A stretch of 64,000 bases of DNA from Colwellia demingiae (GTDB taxonomy: Bacteria > Pseudomonadota > Gammaproteobacteria > Enterobacterales > Alteromonadaceae): assembly GCF_007954275.1 (NCBI RefSeq), contig NZ_VOLT01000005.1, forward strand, positions 62,001 to 126,000, written 5' to 3'. The notes below the pieces were generated by a model. That model saw only the letters and a program-made list of their open reading frames with translations. It did no database searches and was not told where the DNA came from. Of the stretch, positions 55,199 through 63,208 are shown piece after piece. Position 1 is the first letter of the stretch; the number at the start of each line of letters is the position of its first letter. Both the position numbers and the translations under genes were made by a program.

Positions 55199-56665
55199 TT
55201 ACTCTGCTGGCGATGTTTGCCATTGCTGTATTTTGCGATAGAGCGTTGATGGACTCACACCTAATTCACTTGCCGCTTTTACAATATTGTCTTGGCACAA
55301 GTCTATAGCCTGTTCAATAGTCTGTTTTTCAACTTCAGCCAGTGTAATAATTGGTGATGGCAAATGATTAACCTGATGAGCTTTATTATTTTGATTGTTC
55401 GGGGTTATTGAAGGAATGACGCTTTCTTTTTGTGAATTAAACACTGGCTCCGCTTGTTTGCTTTGTTTACCAAGTTGCTGAGCAATAATTTTTTCAGAAA
55501 TCAGAGGTCCTTCAGACATAACTGTTGAGCTATGAATGATATTTTGTAACTGACGAACATTACCCGGCCATGAATAAGACTTTATCAATGCTTCTGCTCC
55601 AGAAGAAAATCCAGCAAACACTTTACCCTCAATTTCACTAAAGTGGCTTAAAAAGTGTTCCGCCAATGTAAGAATATCATTATCTCGTTCATTTAACGGC
55701 GGTAAATCTATTGAAATAACGTTTAACCGATAAAAGAGATCTTCGCGTAATTTATTTTCAGCGATAGCAATTTGTGGTTCTCTATTCGTAGCACTAATAA
55801 AACGAATATCTACTTTTTCTTCTTTTCCACTACCAACCTTTTGAAAACAACCCGTTTGGATAAATCGTAATAATTTTGCTTGTAAACCAATATCCATTTC
55901 GCCTATTTCATCAAGAAATAGACTACCACCATTTGCCAGAGAGGCTGCCCCATCTCGGTTAGAAACAGCGCCAGAAAATGCACCTTTAATATGACCAAAA
56001 ATTTCTGATTCCATTAATTCTGACGGAATAGCCGCACAATTAAGCGCGATAAAGGGTCCGTTTTTCTTTTTACTTAATCGATGAATTGCTTGAGCTGCAA
56101 CTTCTTTACCTGCGCCACTTGGTCCTGTGATAAAGACAGAAGCGTTACTAGGTGCACTTTGTTCGATACATGAGTAAACAAATTGCATAGCCACTGAATC
56201 ACCTATGAAGCCTTCAAAATTTGATTTATGATATTTTTGGTATTGATCAATTGTTCTACGCATTAAAGTTCGTTCAGCCAAAACCTGCTGTAATTGTAAG
56301 GCTTGTTTTAACTTTATTATAAGATCGAAGTTATCCCAGGGCTTCTGAAGAAAACCCCATATATGACCATTGTTAATCAAATTAACGATCATTTCCATAT
56401 CGCCATGGCCTGTCAGCACCATACGAACTGTTTCTGGTGAAATTTTAGCTACCTGTTCCAGTAATTGATTACCATCCATACTTGGCATATTAAAATCAGA
56501 CACGATGACATCTACAGGACACTCATTAATAATATCCAGTGCATCTTGCCCACTCGAAGCTGTTAAAATAACAGCATCCAGTTTTTTTGTAATACGTTCA
56601 AGAGAACGCAGAATTTCTGGTTCGTCATCTACAAATAAAATTCTAGATTTATTTAAGTTCTGCAT
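55199..56665 (-). CDS. Sigma54-dependent response regulator (NtrC family) of the exopolysaccharide locus
   Basis: About 488 residues: receiver (acidic DDE, phospho-acceptor Asp in VIVSDFNMPSMDG), AAA+ sigma54-interaction domain (Walker A GPSGAGKE, Walker B SLFLDEIGEM) and Fis-type HTH (NIVKAASELGVSPSTLYRKI). The sigma54 contact loop reads GAFSGA instead of GAFTGA, a conservative change. The longest frame starts with TTG at 56671, but the ATG at 56665 follows AAGGATTGGAA. Sigma54-like promoters with shared upstream repeats precede the three plus-strand units and, weakly, this gene, so it is the probable activator. No kinase gene is adjacent. Confidence 0.9.
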   Translation of the reverse strand: MQNLNKSRILFVDDEPEILRSLERITKKLDAVILTASSGQDALDIINECPVDVIVSDFNMPSMDGNQLLEQVAKISPETVRMVLTGHGDMEMIVNLINNGHIWGFLQKPWDNFDLIIKLKQALQLQQVLAERTLMRRTIDQYQKYHKSNFEGFIGDSVAMQFVYSCIEQSAPSNASVFITGPSGAGKEVAAQAIHRLSKKKNGPFIALNCAAIPSELMESEIFGHIKGAFSGAVSNRDGAASLANGGSLFLDEIGEMDIGLQAKLLRFIQTGCFQKVGSGKEEKVDIRFISATNREPQIAIAENKLREDLFYRLNVISIDLPPLNERDNDILTLAEHFLSHFSEIEGKVFAGFSSGAEALIKSYSWPGNVRQLQNIIHSSTVMSEGPLISEKIIAQQLGKQSKQAEPVFNSQKESVIPSITPNNQNNKAHQVNHLPSPIITLAEVEKQTIEQAIDLCQDNIVKAASELGVSPSTLYRKIQQWQTSPAE

Positions 56666-56671
56666 TTCCAA

Positions 56672-57045
56672 TCCTTAAAATTGCGATTATTGATCATCTA
56701 AATTAAATTCAGCAAACACTCAACCGTGTTTTAAATAACTGTTGTCAAATTGATATCTTTCATTTAATAAAACTATAAATATCAAAAACTTTAACAAGCA
56801 CCAGTTGTGATTATAATAAAACTTTATTTGTTTATATAGATAAATCATAGTTGATATTCATCATTAATAAATGCTCGATAAATAAATATAACCGTTAATT
56901 ATAAAAAATTGCAAAACATATTTAAATTCAATCGTATAGCCAATAGTAATGCTGAATAAATGCTTTAGTGAAATATATGGAGCAAATATTGCTTGTTAAC
57001 TTTAAATTAGAGAAAAATTATTGGTTAACTGCAAAGGTGAAATTT
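56672..57045. other. Divergent region between the regulator and the DxD glycosyltransferase
   Basis: 374 AT-rich bases. It contains the possible sigma54 promoter (56710-56728, minus) and a TTGCAAAACA box (56909-56918) like the repeats found before the other transcription units of the locus. Confidence 0.5.
56710..56728 (-). promoter_or_regulatory. Possible sigma54 promoter of the regulator gene
   Basis: On the minus strand CGGTTGAGTGTTTGCT: GG (56726-56725) and GC (56714-56713) are 10 bases apart, as required, with a good -12 (TTTGCT) but a weak -24. It lies ~48 bases before the start codon. Confidence 0.45.
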
Positions 57046-57777
57046 ATGCAACATAAAACATTAATACTCAGTATTGCTCTAAACGGTTATCAATGGATGT
57101 ATCAACGGGAGCTTAAATCTCATCAACGCTATGCACAAAAATACGGTTATGTTCACCAAGCCGTAACACGTCCTTTTGTTTCTGCCCTAGGGGTAGAGTG
57201 TTGCTGGCTTAAATTAACATTAATGCGAGCGGCTTTATTGTCCGGGTATGAGAATGTATTGTTTTTGGATGCCGATACTATGGTTAATCCAAATTGCCCT
57301 AGTTTAACCAATGTGTTTCAAGCGGGAAAGTATGTGTATATGGCAAAAGGATATTCGAATAGATTCAATTCTGGAGTGCTTTTAGCGAGAAACAATGTAA
57401 TAACCATAGAGTGGCTTACCCGGGTTATTGATTCCCGGTTTGATAAAGTACAAAGTGAAAATGATGTGGGTTGGGGCGAAAATGGCCATGTTATTGAATT
57501 CAGTAAAGGAGTCCATTTTATAGTAGAGCTCGAACAGAAGTGGAACAACACATTCGATTATCAGTTAAAAGATTATATTCGTCATCGCAATTGTGGTCCT
57601 ATGAGAACGGGCTTTTTTAATAATTTTTTTCATAAAATTGTTTTTTTTCTATCAGCCCGATTATTAGCTTTCGTTAATAAAAACAAGTTCATTTCTGCTA
57701 GGAAACTTAACGAAGATATTCTGTCACGAGAAACAAATATAATTCTATCTATCTACTCGAAAATTATCTGCCTCTAA
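57046..57777 (+). CDS. DxD-motif glycosyltransferase (GT-A fold)
   Basis: About 243 residues from the ATG at 57046, which has AAGGTGAAATTT upstream; the frame is open to 56968 but the added residues look non-native. Key segments are KTLILSIALNGYQWMYQREL, YAQKYGYVHQAVT, and VLFLDADTMVNPN with the metal-binding DAD, then RFNSGVLLARNN. This resembles the galactosyl/mannosyl transferase GMA12/MNN10-like group. It has no signal; a hydrophobic stretch near the C-terminus (FFHKIVFFLSARLLAF) may attach it to the membrane. It probably builds the exopolysaccharide repeat. Confidence 0.72.
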   Translation: MQHKTLILSIALNGYQWMYQRELKSHQRYAQKYGYVHQAVTRPFVSALGVECCWLKLTLMRAALLSGYENVLFLDADTMVNPNCPSLTNVFQAGKYVYMAKGYSNRFNSGVLLARNNVITIEWLTRVIDSRFDKVQSENDVGWGENGHVIEFSKGVHFIVELEQKWNNTFDYQLKDYIRHRNCGPMRTGFFNNFFHKIVFFLSARLLAFVNKNKFISARKLNEDILSRETNIILSIYSKIICL

Positions 57778-57789
57778 AAAATCATAAAT

Positions 57790-57828
57790 ATATTGCAAAA
57801 TGATAATATAATTTCTATTTTGCAATAT
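57790..57828. promoter_or_regulatory. 39-bp inverted repeat upstream of the WecG-fusion operon (site 1)
   Basis: ATATTGCAAAAT (57790-57801), a 15-base spacer beginning GATAATA, and ATTTTGCAATAT (57817-57828). It is nearly the same as the element at 62965-63003 in arm length, spacer length and core. It starts 12 bases after the stop of the glycosyltransferase gene, so it could also act as a terminator hairpin. Confidence 0.65.
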
Positions 57829-57898
57829 TTTATCACCACCGCTTTCAATAAAAAGTACAAAATCCTTTATTTACAATCACATAAAATAAAAATACAGA

Positions 57899-57916
57899 TT
57901 GGCATAGCTTAAGCAA
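57899..57916 (+). promoter_or_regulatory. Sigma54-type promoter of the WecG-fusion/sugar-transferase operon
   Basis: TTGGCATAGCTTAAGCAA: GG and GC are exactly 10 bases apart (57901-57902 and 57913-57914), close to TTGGCACG-N4-TTGCA. It lies ~90 bases after the centre of the 39-bp element. Confidence 0.65.
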
Positions 57917-57934
57917 TGTATCAGTTAACCCTCA

Positions 57935-59260
57935 ATGATTAGGTTAACTGAAATGATAAATACTAAATTCTCACTTCAAACGATGACTCAATCCCTTAAG
58001 CATTACGATTCCATTAATCATCATTACAGTGGCTCATTTATGGATCGCCCTATTGCACTTATGCTTATTTTAATTCTTCTCCCCTGCTTCCTAATCAATA
58101 TAGTGTTGGCTCTATGTACTAAAAGAAGCTTATTTTCATTGCAACATAAAATAGATGCTTTAAGCAGACCGGTTATATTACATGCATTTAGTTGTGGTAT
58201 TTGGGTCAAAACCGCCGTTTTATTTGATATTTACTTCGGAAAAATTTCTTTTTGCGGTATTCCTCTAACACACAGGTTATCACCCGATATACAGTTTTGT
58301 GTTATGAACCAAATTAAATGTAAAGCAGGCCTTTTTAGTTTGTATGATTTACACCTTAAAACGGGTTTAACAATAATGAGTAAAGAGCAACTACTTGAAC
58401 AGCAGCTTAATGGTAATGCAGCTGATTATTTAGCACTTATTATTAAAAGTTTTATGTCTGTTATTTTTTATGGTCAAGAAATAAAAAAACCAATAAAAAA
58501 ACCAATAAAAAATAATAGCTTATCCTTGTTTGGTTTAAACGTTAAAAACACATCTATGGCAGAAGCTGTTGACTGGATAACACACTCTCAGACACAACCA
58601 AATAAAACTCAAATAGTTTTTTTTATTAACGTACATTCAATCAACTTGTCGATAAGCGATCCTAAATTTTTTAATCAATTATCAAATGCTAATGCTTTAT
58701 TCGCCGATGGTTCAGGCATGAGGTTAGCTGCGAAAAAGGCGGGTTTTCTTCTTAATGGCAATAATAACGGTACAGACATGTTGCCTCACATTTGTAGAAG
58801 CTGTGTTGAAAAAAACCAATCTTTGTATTTTTTTGGTGCTAAACCCGGTATTGCTCAACAAGCAGCGAATGCATTATGCAATCAATTCCCTGGTCTTAAC
58901 ATTACTGGTACCGAGCATGGTTATAACGAAGATAATAATTCTGAACAAATTATCGAATCAATAAACAATAGCGGTTGCGACATATTATTAGTCGCTATGG
59001 GCTCACCAGTACAGGAGAAATGGTTACTCGATCACAGAGACAAATTGCAATGCAAAACCGCATTAGCTGTAGGTGGACTATTTGATTTTTATTCTGGCAA
59101 TATTTCACGTTCACCTATGTGGTTAAGAGAAATAGGTATGGAATGGATGTGGCGTTTATTACAAGAACCTCGCGATAAATTTAACCGATATGTTATTGGT
59201 AATCCAATTTTTTTATATAGAACTTTCATTCTTGGTTTAGTGAATACAGGGGAAAAATAA
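57935..59260 (+). CDS. WecG/TagA-type glycosyltransferase fused to a decayed priming-transferase domain
   Basis: 441 residues (or ~435 from the in-frame ATG at 57953, which has AGG nearby). Residues ~205-435 are a WecG/TagA/CpsF family transferase (FFINVHSINLSISDP, ADGSGMRLAAKKAG, YFFGAKPGIAQQAA, VAMGSPVQEKWLLDH). Residues ~25-190 resemble a polyprenyl-phosphate sugar phosphotransferase: helix start MDRPIALMLILILLP, then ISFCGIPLTHRL and CKAGLFSLYDLHLKTGL where active enzymes have a GPRP and PGLTGLWQVSGR. Catalytic residues are missing, so this half is probably inactive. Its stop overlaps the start of the intact priming transferase. Confidence 0.75.
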   Translation: MIRLTEMINTKFSLQTMTQSLKHYDSINHHYSGSFMDRPIALMLILILLPCFLINIVLALCTKRSLFSLQHKIDALSRPVILHAFSCGIWVKTAVLFDIYFGKISFCGIPLTHRLSPDIQFCVMNQIKCKAGLFSLYDLHLKTGLTIMSKEQLLEQQLNGNAADYLALIIKSFMSVIFYGQEIKKPIKKPIKNNSLSLFGLNVKNTSMAEAVDWITHSQTQPNKTQIVFFINVHSINLSISDPKFFNQLSNANALFADGSGMRLAAKKAGFLLNGNNNGTDMLPHICRSCVEKNQSLYFFGAKPGIAQQAANALCNQFPGLNITGTEHGYNEDNNSEQIIESINNSGCDILLVAMGSPVQEKWLLDHRDKLQCKTALAVGGLFDFYSGNISRSPMWLREIGMEWMWRLLQEPRDKFNRYVIGNPIFLYRTFILGLVNTGEK

Positions 59261-59940
59261 TGACTATTCAAATTTTACAACTCTTTAAAAATAACGCTTT
59301 ATTTACTGGTACTCACAAAGCCATTGGTAAAAATTACAAACATAAAGGGATCCCGGTTATCTTGCAACAAACAGTCGCATTCATTGCGTTACTATTAATT
59401 AGCCCATTACTTTTATTAGTGCTGCTTTTAATTAAAATTGAAAGCTCAGGCAGTGCATTATTCTCTCAAACAAGAGTGGGTGAGAATGGTCGACATTTTA
59501 AAATGTATAAGTTCCGTTCCATGTATTTAAAAACTGACCCTAATTATCAAGAGCCAGATCCTACACAAAGCTCTCGAGAAGGCGTTTGTAAAAAGTATAT
59601 TAATGACCCAAGAATTACCAAGATTGGGCAATTTATCAGAAAATATTCGATTGATGAGATCCCACAGTTATTTAATATTGTTAGAGGAGATATGTGCTTG
59701 GTGGGCCCTAGACCTGCATTATCTATTGAAACTTATGAATATGATAATGTAGTTCAAACAAGATTATTTACCAAGCCGGGTCTAACTGGTTTATGGCAAG
59801 TATCTGGCCGAGCAGACACTAATTTTGAAGAACAATTACAATTAGACAAAACCTATATTAAGCAGCAAAGCTTTTTAATGGATTGTAAAATAATAGCACT
59901 AACGATACCTGCCGTGTTAAGTGCAAAAGGTGCTTATTAA
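59260..59940 (+). CDS. Priming sugar transferase (undecaprenyl-phosphate glycosylphosphotransferase)
   Basis: 226 residues, bacterial sugar transferase family (PF02397) without the large N-terminal membrane domain of WcaJ/WbaP. Visible: one membrane helix (~35-58), KIESSGSALFSQTRVGENGRHFKMYKFRSM (key parts FSQTRVG and MYKFRSM), DEIPQLFNIVRGDMCLVGPRPA and KPGLTGLWQVSGRA, all conserved in active enzymes. It transfers the first sugar-1-phosphate to undecaprenyl phosphate. The start ATG overlaps the previous stop (TAATG), so translation is coupled with the WecG fusion. Confidence 0.92.
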   Translation: MTIQILQLFKNNALFTGTHKAIGKNYKHKGIPVILQQTVAFIALLLISPLLLLVLLLIKIESSGSALFSQTRVGENGRHFKMYKFRSMYLKTDPNYQEPDPTQSSREGVCKKYINDPRITKIGQFIRKYSIDEIPQLFNIVRGDMCLVGPRPALSIETYEYDNVVQTRLFTKPGLTGLWQVSGRADTNFEEQLQLDKTYIKQQSFLMDCKIIALTIPAVLSAKGAY

Positions 59941-59994
59941 TATTAACCACTTTTTCGTGCTACGACATAATTAAAAAATTACTTATTAAAGATT

Positions 59995-60033
59995 AAAGTG
60001 AATTAATAAAACTCATTATTAATTCACTTTTTT
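59995..60033 (+). terminator. Terminator after the priming transferase gene
   Basis: AAAGTGAATTAATAA (59995-60009), a 6-base loop, TTATTAATTCACTTT (60016-60030) and further T. A 15-base-pair stem. Confidence 0.88.
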
Positions 60034-60076
60034 ACTTTCTATTCATATCTATTTTGGCTATTTCCTTGTAAATAGC

Positions 60077-60116
60077 ATTTTGCAAAATAGATAAAGCGTA
60101 TTGCACATTGCAAAAC
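60077..60116. promoter_or_regulatory. Cluster of TTGCA boxes upstream of the export gene (site 2)
   Basis: A perfect 12-bp palindrome ATTTTGCAAAAT (60077-60088), then TTGCACA (60101-60107) and TTGCAAAAC (60108-60116). It is about 90 bases upstream of the sigma54 promoter and separate from the terminator before it. Confidence 0.6.
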
Positions 60117-60183
60117 CATGTAACAACTCACTTAAACAATATAAAAAGTTCTTTAAATACAATAACTAAAAATAAAATAACTC

Positions 60184-60201
60184 TTGGTACGTTAAGTGCA
60201 A
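60184..60201 (+). promoter_or_regulatory. Sigma54-type promoter of the export/chain-length operon
   Basis: TTGGTACGTTAAGTGCAA: GG (60186-60187) and GC (60198-60199) at 10-base separation; the -24 half TTGGTACG is close to consensus. It lies ~38 bases before the start codon. Confidence 0.7.
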
Positions 60202-60238
60202 ATACTGTTTATATAGTTAGCATCACCATGGAGATATT

Positions 60239-61516
60239 ATGCTGTATCACACATTTAAAAATTATAAAATGATACCAGTACTTGTTGCTTTGTTAGCAGC
60301 TTTAGTTACACAAGGTTGTACTAGGCATTCTTCAGAAAACATGGATAAATCTGCACTTCGGTTTTATGGTAATCCTTCTGACAATGGCGATGACTTTATT
60401 CATGAAAAGGCACCCAACAGTGTCTTTTCTGACGGCTTAAGTTGTAGTCAGTTTCAAAATATGGGGGCGGCATTAAACTATAGAACAGATAAACCATTAA
60501 ATTTAAATACATCGAACATGAAAGCTTCAGCCAAGAACGATCCTATTTTGGCACAAGGTTTACTATTGAGTCCTGGGGATTTAGTTGAAGTGATTATAGA
60601 AGATGGCGAAGGCTTTAATGGTCGTTACATTGTTGATAATGCAGGTTATGTCAAATTACCGATTATTGGTGTTGTTGAGGCCGGCGGAGCGACAACCAAT
60701 AAATTGGAAACAAAAATTGAACTTGCTCTTATTAGAGCAGAAATATTTCAGCCTGATAGTGCAAGCGTAACCATATATGTTTTGAATTGGTCATCAATTG
60801 AAGTAGCTGTTGCAGGTGCTGTTTTTCAACCCGGTACAGTATTGATCAATAAGAAACCTACCGGCATTCAAAATTCAGAACATTTAGAAGCTTACGGTGA
60901 TTATTCAACCACGCGTTTATTATCTGAAGCCATAAGAGCAGCATCAGGTATTAGACCTGATGCCAAATTAGATCAAATAATTTTGATAAGTAAAGGCTGG
61001 CAGGTACAAATAGATATGACTGGCATGTTAACTGGAAACCTAGTTAATGATTATCCCTTAGTCGCCGGTGACAGAGTAATAGTGCCTAGTACAGGTTGTT
61101 TTCAAGCTCATTTAGTTAGACCAAGCCAAATTACACCTAAAGGTTTTCGTGTGTTTATGTCTAATCTAATTGATTCAGCAGGCGATAACTCTAGTGCCGG
61201 TATTGGCCGATTTTCAACAAGCCTGCCCTATGGCACACGCTTACTTCAAGCAGCTGTTTCTGCTAACTGTGTTGGTGGTAAAGAATGGACTAATGCACCA
61301 CGTAGAGTTGTGCTTTCAAGTAAAAATCCGATAACGGGTGAAACGCAAGTCATCGAACGTTCCGTTGAGCAGTTGATGACAATGCCGAATAAAGCGCGAA
61401 TTAACCCTTATCTTATGCCAAACGATGCAGTTGCATGCTATGACTCAGACATTACCAATTATCGAGATATAGCTAAAACCCTTACTGACCTTATTATTCC
61501 ATTCAAATTATTATAG
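60239..61516 (+). CDS. Wza-like polysaccharide export lipoprotein
   Basis: 425 residues with lipobox TQGC (C27). A Poly_export domain begins with LLSPGDLVEVIIEDGEGFNGRYIVDNAGYVKLPIIG (key parts SPGDLVEV and YVKLPIIG), followed by SLBB-like segments (VAVAGAVFQPG, YPLVAGDRVIVPS). Such proteins form the outer-membrane channel of Wzy-dependent capsule and exopolysaccharide export. The longer C-terminal part (IDSAGDNSSAGIGRF onward) is typical of exopolysaccharide versions. ATG with GGAGATATT upstream; the Wzz-like gene follows 7 bases later. Confidence 0.9.
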   Translation: MLYHTFKNYKMIPVLVALLAALVTQGCTRHSSENMDKSALRFYGNPSDNGDDFIHEKAPNSVFSDGLSCSQFQNMGAALNYRTDKPLNLNTSNMKASAKNDPILAQGLLLSPGDLVEVIIEDGEGFNGRYIVDNAGYVKLPIIGVVEAGGATTNKLETKIELALIRAEIFQPDSASVTIYVLNWSSIEVAVAGAVFQPGTVLINKKPTGIQNSEHLEAYGDYSTTRLLSEAIRAASGIRPDAKLDQIILISKGWQVQIDMTGMLTGNLVNDYPLVAGDRVIVPSTGCFQAHLVRPSQITPKGFRVFMSNLIDSAGDNSSAGIGRFSTSLPYGTRLLQAAVSANCVGGKEWTNAPRRVVLSSKNPITGETQVIERSVEQLMTMPNKARINPYLMPNDAVACYDSDITNYRDIAKTLTDLIIPFKLL

Positions 61517-61523
61517 GTGATTT

Positions 61524-62936
61524 ATGAAGTATCCTATTGTTCCATTGACAAAATTTGGATTATTTAGAGCAAAAACATATGCGGTATTGAAACGCCCCTA
61601 TTTGGTGATGGCTTTAGTTTCTTATTTAATAGTTACACTGCTTGTAATAATTTATTTAAATAAAGCCCCTTCATTTACCAGTGATATGGAAATGGTATTA
61701 CCCGGCACAGGTAGTAGTAACAGCGTATCCTTAGATAATGTTGGTCAAGTTGTCTCACAAACTAATACCCCTTTTTCTGGTGGTGGTTTTAACCCTCGTG
61801 TTAATTATAAAGAAATGTTATCTAGCCGAGGCGTAAGAGCTCGTGCAGCAAAAAAACTGCAGCTTTCGCTCGAGGATCTTGGTGATCCTAGAATTAAACT
61901 GACTGAGCAAACGTCAATTATTTCACTTGAGATGAGTGCTAATGGTCAAGAATTAGCGCAAGCAAAGACGCTTGCCTTATATGAATCACTCCAAGACGAG
62001 CTAAATAACTTAAGAGCTGATGAAGTATTACGTCGAGATCAAAGTATTGAACAGGTGCTTGACCGATACCGAGAACGAATGAACATAACACGTAATGCCA
62101 TTGTTGATTTTCAACAGCGTTCAATTGTCGTTTCAACAGACCAAATGGACCAATTAGTAAGAACTCTTTCAGGGGTTAAAGAAAAGCACCTTTATGTCAA
62201 AGCTGAAGCAAAACAATTGCAAGAATATATATATCAGTTAAGCGATGAGCTAGGCGTATCACCCAAATTAGCGGGGCAAGCTTTTGCACTGCAATCTGAT
62301 GTTGAATTTCGTGCTTACATTACTGAGTTAAAGGAAAGCATAACCCAACTAACTGAGTACAGTTCAAGGTGGGGAGTGAATCATCCTAAAGTGAAAGCAC
62401 AACAAAAAAGATTAAACTTTACGCGTATTTCGATTAACGAACGAAGCAATCAAATGTACGGGGTAAATTCTACTGAAATATTTAATTCATTGAATTTAGA
62501 TTTAAACCCGAAACGCTCTGAGTTATTTGCAGATTTAATTGACGCATACGCAAAGCAAAAAGGCCAAGAGTCAATGCTGGAAGATTTAGGACGTTCAGCT
62601 CTACATTTAGCAGACCAATTAAAAATTTATTCTCGAGAAATTGTCGAATTAGAGCGTTTACAAAGAGAATTCAACATGGCAGAAGCAATATTTACTTCTG
62701 CTGCAGCAAGGCTTGAAGCGAGTAAGTCAGATGTTTTTGCCTCTTATCCAGTGCTGCAGATGTTAACAACCCCCTCATATCCAATGAAACAAAGCAGCCC
62801 TAAAAACATTATTGCTTTTATAAGTGCAATAACTGGATTTATATTTATCACCTTAGGATTAATTATTTTATCTCAACGTAATAAGTTAATTCAAATAATC
62901 CTTAAAAAAGAGGAAACGACTTCAGATAATAGTTAG
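61524..62936 (+). CDS. Wzz/GumC-type chain-length determinant protein
   Basis: 470 residues. Two membrane helices (~30-48 and ~431-450) flank a long periplasmic helical region with coiled-coil segments (ELERLQREFNMAEAIFTSAAARLEASKSDVFAS, key part LQREFNMAEAIFTSAAARL), then the Pro-rich SYPMKQSSPKN before the second helix. No C-terminal tyrosine-kinase domain is fused. It sets polymer length and couples polymerase to the export channel. It is 7 bases from the export lipoprotein gene in one operon. Confidence 0.9.
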   Translation: MKYPIVPLTKFGLFRAKTYAVLKRPYLVMALVSYLIVTLLVIIYLNKAPSFTSDMEMVLPGTGSSNSVSLDNVGQVVSQTNTPFSGGGFNPRVNYKEMLSSRGVRARAAKKLQLSLEDLGDPRIKLTEQTSIISLEMSANGQELAQAKTLALYESLQDELNNLRADEVLRRDQSIEQVLDRYRERMNITRNAIVDFQQRSIVVSTDQMDQLVRTLSGVKEKHLYVKAEAKQLQEYIYQLSDELGVSPKLAGQAFALQSDVEFRAYITELKESITQLTEYSSRWGVNHPKVKAQQKRLNFTRISINERSNQMYGVNSTEIFNSLNLDLNPKRSELFADLIDAYAKQKGQESMLEDLGRSALHLADQLKIYSREIVELERLQREFNMAEAIFTSAAARLEASKSDVFASYPVLQMLTTPSYPMKQSSPKNIIAFISAITGFIFITLGLIILSQRNKLIQIILKKEETTSDNS

Positions 62937-62964
62937 CTTTTTTACATCAACGACAACAACTAAT

Positions 62965-63003
62965 GAATTGCAAAATGATAATAAGCTTTTTATTTTGCAA
63001 TTC
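62965..63003. promoter_or_regulatory. 39-bp inverted repeat upstream of the polymerase gene (site 3)
   Basis: GAATTGCAAAAT (62965-62976), a 15-base spacer beginning GATAATA, and ATTTTGCAATTC (62992-63003). It has the same arm and spacer lengths as the element at 57790-57828. Confidence 0.68.
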
Positions 63004-63085
63004 ACAAGTACCTTTTTTCTTCATCACGCCCCCCTTATAAACAAATAACTCAGTAATATCAATAGATTAAATTATTTTCACAAGT

Positions 63086-63102
63086 TTGGCATACATTTAG
63101 CT
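63086..63102 (+). promoter_or_regulatory. Sigma54-type promoter of the polymerase gene
   Basis: TTGGCATACATTTAGCT: GG (63088-63089) and GC (63100-63101) 10 bases apart. It is ~104 bases after the centre of the 39-bp element and ~107 bases before the start codon. Confidence 0.65.
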
Positions 63103-63208
63103 ATACCAAGAGTAACAACACGGTTTTAGGCAAGAGACAAAGTAAGTTGCAATAGCATAATACTTTTAAAACAGCCTTTGTATTACTCACCATTGGACTA
63201 ATGCTCTT

